This document shows positions 28,174 to 36,855 of a DNA stretch of 64,000 bases, one piece after another. Each line of letters starts with the position of its first letter. Within the stretch, counting starts at the first letter, position 1. The stretch is from contig JAABRR010000003.1 of assembly GCA_011390785.1 (NCBI GenBank), positions 62,001-126,000 of the forward strand, given 5' to 3'. Under the pieces are notes generated by a model. That model had not been told where the DNA came from. It made no database searches and saw only the letters and a program-made list of their open reading frames with translations. The stretch is from Sphingobacteriia bacterium. Lineage in GTDB: Bacteria > Bacteroidota > Bacteroidia > Bacteroidales > UBA7960. Both the position numbers and the translations under genes were made by a program.

Positions 28174-28923
28174 TTATTTAAAATATTTCAGACTTAAATC
28201 TGTGCCATTGAAAACAGCATAAGAAAAACTTTTCACCCATTCTCCGGTATTTATGTAGCGCGACTTTTCTCCGATTTTAATATCCAATGGAAGATGTCTG
28301 TGGCCAAAAATAAAGTAATCAAAGTGTTTTTCCAAAAGAATTTCTTTACAAAATTGAACCAGTGTTTCTTTTTCCTCACCGAGAAATATTTCATCTTTAG
28401 CTTTATTAGCCAATCTGCTTTTTTGCGAGAAATACAAAGCAAGAGATGTTCCAAATCCTGGGTGAAATAATGAAAAAAGCTTTTTACTGATTTTAGCTGA
28501 AAATATTTTTTTTATCAACTTATAGCCTCTGTCACCTTTTCCCAAACCATCTCCATGAGCAATATAAAAGGTTTTACCATTTTTTTTAAATTCAAAGGGC
28601 TCCCGGTGCATAATAACCCCCAGTTCCTGGCTAAAATAGTTGAAAATCCACATATCATGATTTCCAGTAAAGTAATGAATAGGAATACCCGAATCAGTAA
28701 TTTGCGCAATTTTTCCCAATAGTCTTACATAACCTTTTGGAACCACACTTTTATATTCGAACCAAAAATCAAAAATATCGCCTAAAAGAAAAATTTCTGA
28801 TGCTTCGGTTGATGCTATATCGAGCAGGGTAACAAGTTTTTTTTCCCTTTCGAGGCTATGTGAATAATCCGGAATTCCCAGATGGGCGTCAGATATAAAA
28901 TAGACTTTGTTTTTTACTTCCAA
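28174..28923 (-). CDS. lpxH: UDP-2,3-diacylglucosamine diphosphatase LpxH
   Basis: LpxH hydrolyses UDP-2,3-diacylglucosamine to lipid X in lipid A synthesis. The calcineurin-like phosphoesterase has its metal ligands in FISDAHLG, LLGDIFDFWFEY, TGNHDMW, IAHGDGLGKGDRGYK and FGHRHLPLD. The inserted helical segment before FGHRHLP is typical of LpxH. The frame extends to TTG 28932, but a TATCTTTG element at 28940-28947 would place transcription start about there, so the TTG at 28923 (LEVKNKVYFISD) is the more likely start, giving 249 residues. It stands alone on the minus strand. Confidence 0.9.
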   Translation of the reverse strand: MEVKNKVYFISDAHLGIPDYSHSLEREKKLVTLLDIASTEASEIFLLGDIFDFWFEYKSVVPKGYVRLLGKIAQITDSGIPIHYFTGNHDMWIFNYFSQELGVIMHREPFEFKKNGKTFYIAHGDGLGKGDRGYKLIKKIFSAKISKKLFSLFHPGFGTSLALYFSQKSRLANKAKDEIFLGEEKETLVQFCKEILLEKHFDYFIFGHRHLPLDIKIGEKSRYINTGEWVKSFSYAVFNGTDLSLKYFK

Positions 28924-28939
28924 GAGTATCAATTTTTGG

Positions 28940-28947
28940 CAAAGATA
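28940..28947 (-). promoter_or_regulatory. Candidate -7 element (TATCTTTG) of lpxH
   Basis: Perfect TAnnTTTG on the minus strand. It ends 7 bp before the longest possible lpxH start, so it favours the next TTG start at 28923 or a leaderless message. Confidence 0.5.
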
Positions 28948-29048
28948 TTAAATCGATTTTAATAGTAGGCTAACAGAAAATGCTAATGTTAATTACTAAA
29001 CCATTCTCAAGAATATGGAATATGAAAAATGGGGTTATGGGCTGCGAC

Positions 29049-29056
29049 TATTTTTG
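29049..29056 (+). promoter_or_regulatory. Candidate -7 element (TATTTTTG) of the cysteine dioxygenase-like gene
   Basis: Full TAnnTTTG match, 147 bp before the ATG at 29204. The long leader and the lack of a -33 TTG make it weak. Confidence 0.3.
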
Positions 29057-29086
29057 TAACTTTAGCCCCTTAATTACTTGTTGTTT

Positions 29087-29101
29087 TTGTTGCTAAAAAA
29101 G
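29087..29101 (+). repeat. 15-bp direct repeat, left copy
   Basis: TTGTTGCTAAAAAAG occurs here and again exactly at 29799-29813, flanking only the cysteine dioxygenase-like gene. See the right copy and the finding. Confidence 0.5.
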
Positions 29102-29203
29102 TCTTGAAAGCACTGAACTATTTTTTTTAAGAATATTTTTCATTGCTTCATCGTTCAACTCCTTTGTAAAGGGATTCATTATTTACCTAAAAATATTTAA
29201 TTA

Positions 29204-29791
29204 ATGAAAAGAGTTATTGAAAAGCTAAAAAAGCTTGAATCTAAAATTATTGAGCCAAATATTTTAAAAACTACACTTGACTCTTTTGATTTTTCCAATG
29301 TTGATTATATGCAATATCTGGATGAGAAGAATTTTGATAAATACCATCGTATACCCCTTATGGATTCACCATTGAAAGTTTTTTTAACTGTATGGCCTGC
29401 TGAACATTTAGTATCTACACATCAGCATAATAATTTCTGGGGTTATGTGGCTGTATTAAAAGGGTTACTAACAGAAACATTTTTTGTTTTTGATCCTGAT
29501 GATTCACAGCTTTCTTGTCATCCGCCAAAAAGTTACTGTAAGGGAGAAGTGGTTTTTGAACCTTTAAGTGTTATTCATCATATCCAAAATCCATCTCCAT
29601 CCAAACCTTTGGTAACAGCGCATTTTTATTATCCTACGGTATACGATTACAACGGTGTAATGATTTTTGATATTAAAAACCGGCGTTTGGCCGAACTGAA
29701 CGAAAAAGCACCGGGTGTATCATGGAATCATCCTGCAGAATACTATAGCAGGATTGAAGAAAATGCATTTTCTGTTGTTAACCTTTGGTAA
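29204..29791 (+). CDS. Cysteine dioxygenase-like cupin protein
   Basis: The 195-residue protein looks like a type I cysteine dioxygenase, which oxidises cysteine to cysteine sulfinate with a mononuclear iron. Seen: the cupin metal motif THQHNNFWG (H73 and H75), a following acidic/aromatic strand (LTETFFVFDPDD) and a third histidine in VIHHIQNP near residue 125. Family knowledge: three His ligands with H-x-H first. The N-terminal helices and YYP strand also fit. Another thiol dioxygenase is possible. The gene stands alone, divergent from lpxH, and is bracketed by a 15-bp direct repeat, which may indicate insertion. Confidence 0.65.
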   Translation: MKRVIEKLKKLESKIIEPNILKTTLDSFDFSNVDYMQYLDEKNFDKYHRIPLMDSPLKVFLTVWPAEHLVSTHQHNNFWGYVAVLKGLLTETFFVFDPDDSQLSCHPPKSYCKGEVVFEPLSVIHHIQNPSPSKPLVTAHFYYPTVYDYNGVMIFDIKNRRLAELNEKAPGVSWNHPAEYYSRIEENAFSVVNLW

Positions 29792-29798
29792 AAGCCTG

Positions 29799-29813
29799 TT
29801 GTTGCTAAAAAAG
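29799..29813 (+). repeat. 15-bp direct repeat, right copy
   Basis: TTGTTGCTAAAAAAG again, starting 8 bp after the cysteine dioxygenase-like stop and running into the stop codon of the convergent M1 peptidase gene. It also forms a TTGTTGC/GCAACAA hairpin with the bases that follow. Confidence 0.5.
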
Positions 29814-32800
29814 CAACAAATGTAAATTTCTTCTGGCATTTAAGGGGTTTATCTTATCAAAATTTATATAAAAAGTGATTTTTTGGTGATAATCGCTGAG
29901 CTTATTGAGCCCGGCGATTCTTTTTATATCTCCTGATGTTTTTACAGGAAAGTTTATCAATACTATATTATTAAACAGACTTGCCTGAATACCCGCAACA
30001 TAAGGAAACTGACTGGTATTTATAATAGCCCTGGAAGCATTATGATATGTTCCGGTATCCAGAAATACTCTTAAGGGTAGTTTAGGAATATCTAAAATGA
30101 GATTTAATGCTGTTAGCCAGTTCCAGTTCAGTCCAAGGGGGGTAGGATACTTAAAAGCACCCTGGTTCTCGAAAATCTGATTTCCGGCCAATGTGCCAGG
30201 GGGTTGATTATACCCTAAATAAATTTGGTCGTAAGAAATTGCTCTGCTGCTGGTATTTCCCTGAAGGCTAAAACGAAAGTCGGGTCCGGATGGATTATCA
30301 GGGGTTAAGAAAAATTTCCCGGTAAATAACCTTGCACGGAAGCCTTTTTCAGCTTCCCAAATCGGATGAAATATGCTTACTTCGACTTTGGTTTTCAGCA
30401 ATTTATTGGCTTGCAATAAATCAATTCGGATTTGGTAGGGATTAAAAACTGACTGATTGGAATGTTCAAACCGTAATTGATTAAAATAGTAATTCTCCTT
30501 TTTAAGAAACGCACTTTCTTCAACATAACTCAATTGGTCTCTATTAATCCAGAATGTGGAAAACTCAAAGAAAGTTTCCTTCCTCTTATCTGATAATGAA
30601 GGACTCAGGGTTGCCTTAATTGATGAATTAAGTTGTGTGTATGCCCTCGATAACCTGCCTTTACTGAGCCCGAAAGATTTAAAGGTTGCGCCTCCTCTTA
30701 ATGAATGGATAAAGGTATTTTCCGGATAGTATTCATGATAAAACCATGCGGTACCTGCAAGAGCATCTCTATGAGTGCTGTAGAGTGGCATAATAAAAAG
30801 GTCGTTTTTTACGGCAGGGAAAACATAATTGTATAGTGCAAATCCGGTAAGTAATCCATCGTTTATATTATAGGCTGGTACAGGTACCCAGAAAATTCTG
30901 GATTGTTGCGGGTTTGTTATGTTTCCCAAAAACTGAAATTTCGGATAATTTCTTTTTCTGAAAACCCCTTCTGTTTTGAAGTAATTGTTTTGACGGCGTA
31001 TTTCCGGTATAATATTATCATGATCAATAGTGAAGAGATCGTAGTTTGTCCCTTCAAAGAAAATTTCTTTTTTTTTACTAAATCCTTCAATCCAAATCTT
31101 TTTCTGTTCGTTTTCCCTATTAAAACCAGATATACTTAGGGGGAGTATTGCTCTGCCTTTATTGCGGAGTGTAAGATAATAACCTGAATCAGTTTCTTTT
31201 ACTGAAGATATAGTAAAATCGGCTTTTTTATTGCTTCCAATCAGGTCAGAAAAAAACCAGTCCAGATTTTTATTGCTATGATCTTCAAATATACTTTGGA
31301 TATCTTCTGCTTTGGGATGGGCAAATTGCCAGTGTTGAAATAACTGACCAATTGCAGAATCAAAATTATCTACTCCCAGATATTCTTCAAGCATTTTAAT
31401 TGCCATGGCAGACTTAAAATATGCCATAGCAAAATAATTAATTTCTGAAAACTCAACAGATTTGGTTGCAGGCGCCTGATCAAGGTTCTGTGAAGCTTTT
31501 AGTAAATACATGAAATGGAATAGTTGGCTGTATGGAATTTCGGAAATATTGAAAAAAGAAGCAATAGTGCTGTTGGCAAAGTTGCCAGCCAACTTTTGAT
31601 TTTTGTACTTTTCTTCAAAAAATCTGTTTTCGTAATATGTAGTAAACCCTTCATCAATCCAGGGTTCGTCTCTTTCATTACTTGCCAGTATTCCGTAAAA
31701 CCAATTATGAATGGCCTCGTGTACAATAACCCTTTCAAGCTCCATATCGTTGTTTTTCTCTCCAATAATGGTTATGCCCGGGTACTCCATGTTGGCACCT
31801 CCACTCTTTATACCTTGTGCGGCAGAAATCTGGCCCCACGGATAAGGGCCTACCCGATGCCACATATATAATGTAATTTCAGAAAGATAGTTGTTTACGT
31901 TTTTCCAAAGTGTGTCTTGTTGGGTAAAATAGGAATAGATGTTTAATTTTTCCCCGTCAGGCAGGGTTACGGTATCGGCTAACACCTTGTATTCCTTATC
32001 GGCCACCCAGGTAAAATCATGAACGTTCTCTTGTGTAAAATGTAAAGTTTTTTTAGCTGATGAATATTGGTTGATTTGCATTTCGGGAGAAATATTCCGA
32101 AGGATATTTTCCCTTGTATTTTCTGAGAGCTGTTGAATAAATTTAATTTCTGAAGCGGTTTGTAGAATTCCTGTCGATGCCACTACATATTTGTCCGGAA
32201 GAGTTAAGAAGAGTTCTACGTTTCCAAATTCACTAAAAAACTCACCTCTATGCAAGTAAGGCATCGAATGCCAGCCTTGTGAAGAATAAACAGCAGGCTT
32301 TGGATACCATTGGGTTGCATAGTATGCTCCGTCAGCATGTCCAAACCTTGAAAACCTGGCATCAGGAAAAATTAGTGTAAAATCAATATTTATTGTTGTG
32401 CTGTTTGAAGGTTCTAGCGGTTTGGCCAGGTGTAAAACGGCAATATCTGAATGGTTTTGCCATGACTCCCAAAATAATATTTTACCTGATTGAGTAAAGT
32501 AGATTTCTTTATACCCTCCTCTTTGGGTCTCATCAGCAAAATGAAAATCATAATTTCCACTTTCAATTAATTGCCTCGCAAAAGCACTGTTGATATCCTT
32601 GTAGGCATTTGCCCATAAATGTATAATAATCTCTTTCAGTGTGTCATTGCTGTTATTGAAGTATTTTATTGTTTGTGTAGCTTGAAGGGTTTGAATGGAA
32701 TCAATTAATTCTGCTTTAATAACCATATCAACCTTTTGTTGAAAGGTTGCAAAGCCTGTATTGAGCAGAAGCAGGAAAAGAAGAGAAGAAAGGATAAGAA

Positions 32801-32825
32801 GTCTCAAAATTGACTTTTTCATCAA
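29805..32825 (-). CDS. M1-family metallopeptidase (gluzincin), envelope
   Basis: A 1006-residue secreted or periplasmic zinc peptidase. It has a signal peptide (KKSILRLLILSSLLFLLLL... GFA), an M1-like N-terminal beta domain, the exopeptidase region SGGANMEYPG and the zinc motif HEAIHNWFY (H369, H373) with a third ligand in WIDEGFTTYYE (E392, HExxH-x18-E). M1 enzymes are mostly aminopeptidases. The about 450 residues after the catalytic domain are unusual; they are rich in aromatic strands and end in NLHLLLF, so they might form an outer-membrane barrel-like part. Such long M1 proteins are common in Bacteroidota, function unassigned. Has a TAATTTTG element just upstream. Confidence 0.87.
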   Translation of the reverse strand: MMKKSILRLLILSSLLFLLLLNTGFATFQQKVDMVIKAELIDSIQTLQATQTIKYFNNSNDTLKEIIIHLWANAYKDINSAFARQLIESGNYDFHFADETQRGGYKEIYFTQSGKILFWESWQNHSDIAVLHLAKPLEPSNSTTINIDFTLIFPDARFSRFGHADGAYYATQWYPKPAVYSSQGWHSMPYLHRGEFFSEFGNVELFLTLPDKYVVASTGILQTASEIKFIQQLSENTRENILRNISPEMQINQYSSAKKTLHFTQENVHDFTWVADKEYKVLADTVTLPDGEKLNIYSYFTQQDTLWKNVNNYLSEITLYMWHRVGPYPWGQISAAQGIKSGGANMEYPGITIIGEKNNDMELERVIVHEAIHNWFYGILASNERDEPWIDEGFTTYYENRFFEEKYKNQKLAGNFANSTIASFFNISEIPYSQLFHFMYLLKASQNLDQAPATKSVEFSEINYFAMAYFKSAMAIKMLEEYLGVDNFDSAIGQLFQHWQFAHPKAEDIQSIFEDHSNKNLDWFFSDLIGSNKKADFTISSVKETDSGYYLTLRNKGRAILPLSISGFNRENEQKKIWIEGFSKKKEIFFEGTNYDLFTIDHDNIIPEIRRQNNYFKTEGVFRKRNYPKFQFLGNITNPQQSRIFWVPVPAYNINDGLLTGFALYNYVFPAVKNDLFIMPLYSTHRDALAGTAWFYHEYYPENTFIHSLRGGATFKSFGLSKGRLSRAYTQLNSSIKATLSPSLSDKRKETFFEFSTFWINRDQLSYVEESAFLKKENYYFNQLRFEHSNQSVFNPYQIRIDLLQANKLLKTKVEVSIFHPIWEAEKGFRARLFTGKFFLTPDNPSGPDFRFSLQGNTSSRAISYDQIYLGYNQPPGTLAGNQIFENQGAFKYPTPLGLNWNWLTALNLILDIPKLPLRVFLDTGTYHNASRAIINTSQFPYVAGIQASLFNNIVLINFPVKTSGDIKRIAGLNKLSDYHQKITFYINFDKINPLNARRNLHLLLF

Positions 32826-32836
32826 ATTTTTTTTGG

Positions 32837-32844
32837 CAAAATTA
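32837..32844 (-). promoter_or_regulatory. Candidate -7 element (TAATTTTG) of the M1 peptidase gene
   Basis: TAATTTTG on the minus strand, 11 bp before the ATG at 32825, implying a very short leader or use of the ATG one codon later. Confidence 0.4.
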
Positions 32845-32945
32845 GTTAAGATATTCTGTGTATGCAGAAAAAGTATTTTTGAGATTGGATATGTTGATAA
32901 GCAACGATTTTTTTGGGGTGGTTTTTGGCAGGCCTTAATAAAGGG

Positions 32946-34127
32946 TTACAGATTTTCTTTTAACAGGCGCTCCAATTCATGAATCCTGAAGTTTCTTGCA
33001 ATAATTCTGCGATCGCGGTCTAAAAGGATGTAGTGTGGCACTTCTGTAACCATATATAAACTGACTACGGGCGAATTCATAAAACGTAGATCGCTAACCT
33101 GCTTCCAGGTAATGCTGTCTTTTGCAATGGCTTTTAACCATTGTTCGCGGGTACGATCTAAAGAAACAGCATAAATTTCGAACCCTTTTTCCTTATTTTG
33201 TGCATAAAGGTCCTTAAGGATATGATTGGCTTCTCTGCATGGAGGACACCAGGCGGCCCAAAAATCTATTAAAACAATATTACCATCCAATGAAGAGAGA
33301 CTGAGCGAATTTCCAGAAGGATCAGGAAGGGTTATGTCTGGTGCAATATTTCCAGGTTCCAGATTTTGCTCGTTTTTTAAGCGTTCAGTGTTATGCCTTT
33401 TAATATCACTTACCCGTTTTTTTAAATTGATAACGTGTTTATTAGATGGATAATTGGAACACAATGTTTTGCTGAGTTTCTCAAAATATTCGAAATGAGC
33501 GGTATCACTTAGCAGAGCATTGTCTTCAAAATACTGGTAAAGAGCGAGTATTGATGCCAGTGATTCTGGATTTTTTTCAATAATGCTGATGGCATATTTT
33601 TCCTGTTGCTCAATAATTTGATTATACTGACTCTGCAGGTCTTGCTTAACATTATGAAACTGGCTATTAAATCGATATTCATGATAAATAGTCCTGAGAG
33701 AATCTGCCTTGGCAATGCCATCCAATATTTTATTGTTAAGTCGCCATAATATTTGCGAGCCATCTGAGCCCGAAACAGTATAGGTTTCTTTTAGTTGATC
33801 TGAATCTGCATTAATATGGATATTTTCACCAGGTTCCATCGCAAGGGTAATAAAATCGACATGTGTAGTTCTTAGTCTGTAAAACCCGGCATTTTTAACT
33901 TGTAAAGAATGTGTGAAGCCCCCTTCATGGTTGGTTATAATGGTGTCAAGGGGAATTATTTCTGACGGTGTAAGTTCTTCAAGGAAAAAAGTAACAGGAT
34001 GATTCCCTTCTATGTTACCAGTAAGAAGAACAGATTCTTCATGGGTTTCGTTATCATTTCTGTTACACCCAAAAACAACTAATAAACTTAGAAGTAAAGA
34101 AAAATATCCGGGAGGAATTTTAATCAT
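32946..34127 (-). CDS. Thiol-disulfide oxidoreductase lipoprotein, TlpA/ResA-like with DUF4369-type N-domain
   Basis: A 393-residue lipoprotein: signal peptide with lipobox VVFGC, an N-terminal beta domain of the DUF4369 kind (VLLTGNIEGNHPVTFFLEEL), a helical middle, then a thioredoxin domain from about residue 255 with active site WAAWCPPCRE. Such proteins reduce disulfides in the periplasm, for example in cytochrome c maturation or outer-membrane protein quality control; the exact partner is unknown. A cis-Pro segment (TEVPHYILLD) is present. Stands between the M1 peptidase and the mre genes on the same strand, with its own -7 element. Confidence 0.88.
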   Translation of the reverse strand: MIKIPPGYFSLLLSLLVVFGCNRNDNETHEESVLLTGNIEGNHPVTFFLEELTPSEIIPLDTIITNHEGGFTHSLQVKNAGFYRLRTTHVDFITLAMEPGENIHINADSDQLKETYTVSGSDGSQILWRLNNKILDGIAKADSLRTIYHEYRFNSQFHNVKQDLQSQYNQIIEQQEKYAISIIEKNPESLASILALYQYFEDNALLSDTAHFEYFEKLSKTLCSNYPSNKHVINLKKRVSDIKRHNTERLKNEQNLEPGNIAPDITLPDPSGNSLSLSSLDGNIVLIDFWAAWCPPCREANHILKDLYAQNKEKGFEIYAVSLDRTREQWLKAIAKDSITWKQVSDLRFMNSPVVSLYMVTEVPHYILLDRDRRIIARNFRIHELERLLKENL

Positions 34128-34164
34128 ACTTTGTTTTCCAATAATTTTATTTTAATCAATACAG

Positions 34165-34172
34165 CAAAAATA
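34165..34172 (-). promoter_or_regulatory. Candidate -7 element (TATTTTTG) of the TlpA-like gene
   Basis: TATTTTTG on the minus strand, 37 bp before the ATG at 34127. Confidence 0.4.
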
Positions 34173-34328
34173 TGGTAATGGAAGATTGATAGAGATTGAT
34201 TAAGATAATTTAACCCCTAATTTATGTTTTGATAAGGTAAAATGCATTGAAATGTTAATAATTATGATGGGTTTTTAACTAAGATTATTCAGGAAAGAAA
34301 GTAGTGGGCAATTGTTTTTTGAGTAATC

Positions 34329-34859
34329 CTATTTTGCTGCTCTGCTTTTTTTGCTAATAAGCAAATAGATAATCATAATAAGTGCTGTTGAAAAAATACC
34401 ACTTAAAAGAGATCTGATAATAATATGCACAAAATCATCAGTTCTGAAAGCTTCGATAAAGAATAAAAAAGTATGGTGAATAAGAATCAAAATTAGAGAG
34501 TAGATAAGTGTCCAAACTACTCCATTATTAACCGGGTTAGGTTCGGTGCCTGCATCAAAATCTGTTTTTCCTGAAACAAATCTGATGATGGATGGCCTCA
34601 TAAATGCCATAAATGTTGTTGCAGCTGTATGCATACCCATAGTGTCAGAAAACATATCTATTGATAGGCCCATGGCAAATGCCGATAGCAATAGCACGGA
34701 ACCGTTTACAGAAAATGGCAGGAGTAAAATAAAAATAGGATATATGAAGGGGGTTATAAAACCACCCAAATAAAATTGATTTACTATAACAACCTGCAAG
34801 GCAATTAAAATGATAAATCTAATAATATGCCTGATAATATTCAAATCCATGATTTTCAC
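34329..34859 (-). CDS. mreD: Rod shape-determining protein MreD
   Basis: A 176-residue protein with about five membrane helices (IIRFIILIALQVVIVNQFYL at the start, ALIMIIYLLIS at the end). Little else is conserved in MreD; the identification rests on size, topology and position after mreC. MreD works with MreC and MreB to organise lateral wall synthesis. It is the last mre gene here; the elongation PBP2 (mrdA) and rodA genes that commonly follow in Bacteroidota are absent, and a TlpA-like gene comes next after 200 bp. Confidence 0.85.
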   Translation of the reverse strand: MKIMDLNIIRHIIRFIILIALQVVIVNQFYLGGFITPFIYPIFILLLPFSVNGSVLLLSAFAMGLSIDMFSDTMGMHTAATTFMAFMRPSIIRFVSGKTDFDAGTEPNPVNNGVVWTLIYSLILILIHHTFLFFIEAFRTDDFVHIIIRSLLSGIFSTALIMIIYLLISKKSRAAK

Positions 34860-34953
34860 TATTAAAAATGAAATTTGGAATATGTTCCTTTCTATTACAA
34901 CCTACTCCAAAGCTAACTTTGGGAAATCTTAAGCTTCTATTGGGATTTCCTGG

Positions 34954-35781
34954 TTAATTCTGGGTTATATTTTCTAAATCCGTGAGCTCTTCTTTATAAA
35001 TATTGCTTACCACATATACAAAATTAAGTTTGTTAAAATCAACTGACAGGTCAAGGTCAATGGTAAAAAAATTATCGCCCCTTTTTATTTCATATTCGGC
35101 AATGGTCCCAATCATGATACCTTCAGGGAAAATGCTTGAAAAACCGCTGGTAATAATTGTGTCCCCATGGCTCAGTTGTACATGTGGAGGAATGTATAGC
35201 ATGGTTGCTTTTTTGTAATCGTACCCTTCCCACAAAATAGTACCTAACTGATCGTTCTTTTTTATTTTGGCACTTATTTGAACATCAGAGTGTAATAATG
35301 AGATAACAGAGCTGAAATTTCCCGAAACTTCTTTTACAATACCAATAACTCCCTGGGGTGTAATAACCCCCATATCAGGCTTAATGCCATGAATACGACC
35401 TTTGTTAAGCGTAATGTAGTTATTTCTGTTTCTTACAGAATTATTAATGACTTTAGCATTATAATAACTAAATTGCTTTCGGTATTGCTTATCCGAAAGG
35501 GTAAATATCTGCTGGTCAGTTTGTAAAAAAGTTCCGGGTATGCTTTCAAGAAGCACAGTATTTTGATGAGCCAGCTGTTCGTTTATTTGCTTAAGATTAA
35601 AATAGTTAGTTATGTTGCTTCTCAAATTATAGATATTGCCTGCAATATAGTTAGATGAGTTTACGAATGCTGATCGTTGGTAGAAGTTATTTTGAAAGAT
35701 CATTGCAAATGCTATTACCTGCAAGGCAACAAACAGGAAAAAGAAATAATGCCTGGCTATGAAGTTGAATAGATTGCGCAT
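34954..35781 (-). CDS. mreC: Rod shape-determining protein MreC
   Basis: A 275-residue bitopic protein: one N-terminal membrane helix (YFFFLFVALQVIAFAMIF), a coiled-coil stretch (about residues 55-80), then the MreC beta domains with NKGRIHGIKPDMGVITPQGV and VSGNFSSVISLLHSDVQISA. MreC couples MreB filaments to PBP2/RodA in the periplasm. It begins 24 bp after mreB; 94 bp separate it from mreD. Normal family length. Confidence 0.93.
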   Translation of the reverse strand: MRNLFNFIARHYFFFLFVALQVIAFAMIFQNNFYQRSAFVNSSNYIAGNIYNLRSNITNYFNLKQINEQLAHQNTVLLESIPGTFLQTDQQIFTLSDKQYRKQFSYYNAKVINNSVRNRNNYITLNKGRIHGIKPDMGVITPQGVIGIVKEVSGNFSSVISLLHSDVQISAKIKKNDQLGTILWEGYDYKKATMLYIPPHVQLSHGDTIITSGFSSIFPEGIMIGTIAEYEIKRGDNFFTIDLDLSVDFNKLNFVYVVSNIYKEELTDLENITQN

Positions 35782-35805
35782 AGGTAATTGTGAACCTGGT
35801 ATTCA

Positions 35806-36828
35806 TTACTTAATCAGGAAGGGGAACTTGTCAAAGTTTTTAAGTGCAATTCCTGTTCCCCTGGCAACAGCCCTTAAAGGATCTTCTGCCACATGGACCG
35901 GTAACTTGGTTTTATGAGAAATTCTCTTATCCAGACCTCTTAAGAGTGAACCTCCACCAGCCATGTAAATACCAGTTCGATAAATATCGGCTGCTAATTC
36001 AGGAGGTGTCATTTCCAAAGCGGTAAGAACGGCTGCTTCTATTTTAGAAATGGATTTATCAAGACATTGGGCAATTTCAGTATAGCCTACTATGATTTCT
36101 TTTGGAATACCAGTCATCATATCTCTGCCGTGAACTGCAATATCTGCGGGAGGGTTTTCAAGCTCAGTAGTGGCGGCACCTACTTCAATTTTAATTCTTT
36201 CTGCAGTACGCTCACCAATAAGGATGTTATGCTGCTTACGCATATATTCTTCAATATCGTAGTTGAAATCGTCGCCGGCAATTCTGATAGATTTATTACA
36301 AACAATACCTCCAAGAGCAATTACTGCAATTTCGCTGGTACCACCCCCAATGTCTATCACAATATTTCCGGTAGGCTCTAACACGTCAATACCAATGCCA
36401 ATGGCTGCTGCCATGGGTTCGTGAATAAGCCTTACTTCTTTGGCACCGGCTTGCTCGCACGAGTCGCGTACAGCTCTTTCTTCAACTTCCGTGATACCCG
36501 AAGGAATGCAAATAACCATTTTTAAGGAAGGAGGGAAGAATGGTTTTTTTGTTTCGGTCATTTTGATCATTTCTCTGATCATAGATTCCGCAGCCTGAAA
36601 ATCAGCTATCACTCCATCTCTTAACGGACGAAGAGTCTTTATGTTTTCATGGGTTTTACCATGCATCATCATTGCTTTTCGGCCTACGGCAATTACTTTG
36701 TTACTTGATCGCTCAATGGCAACTATGGAAGGTTCTTCCACTACCACTTTATCGTTATGAATAATAATTGTATTGGCCGTTCCAAGGTCAATTGCTATTT
36801 CTTTGGTCAGGAAGGAAAATAAGCCCAT
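35806..36828 (-). CDS. mreB: Rod shape-determining protein MreB
   Basis: MreB is the actin-like filament former that directs lateral wall synthesis. The 340-residue protein has AIDLGTANTIIIHN (phosphate 1), VEEPSIVAI, HEPMAAAIGIG, DIGGGTSEIAVI (phosphate 2) and YMAGGGSLLRGLD (adenosine). It starts 27 bp after purH and is followed closely by mreC, so purH-mreB-mreC-mreD is probably one transcript. Length and motifs are standard. Confidence 0.96.
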   Translation of the reverse strand: MGLFSFLTKEIAIDLGTANTIIIHNDKVVVEEPSIVAIERSSNKVIAVGRKAMMMHGKTHENIKTLRPLRDGVIADFQAAESMIREMIKMTETKKPFFPPSLKMVICIPSGITEVEERAVRDSCEQAGAKEVRLIHEPMAAAIGIGIDVLEPTGNIVIDIGGGTSEIAVIALGGIVCNKSIRIAGDDFNYDIEEYMRKQHNILIGERTAERIKIEVGAATTELENPPADIAVHGRDMMTGIPKEIIVGYTEIAQCLDKSISKIEAAVLTALEMTPPELAADIYRTGIYMAGGGSLLRGLDKRISHKTKLPVHVAEDPLRAVARGTGIALKNFDKFPFLIK

Positions 36829-36855
36829 TTGTCTGGTAGTTTAAAATAAGTGATT

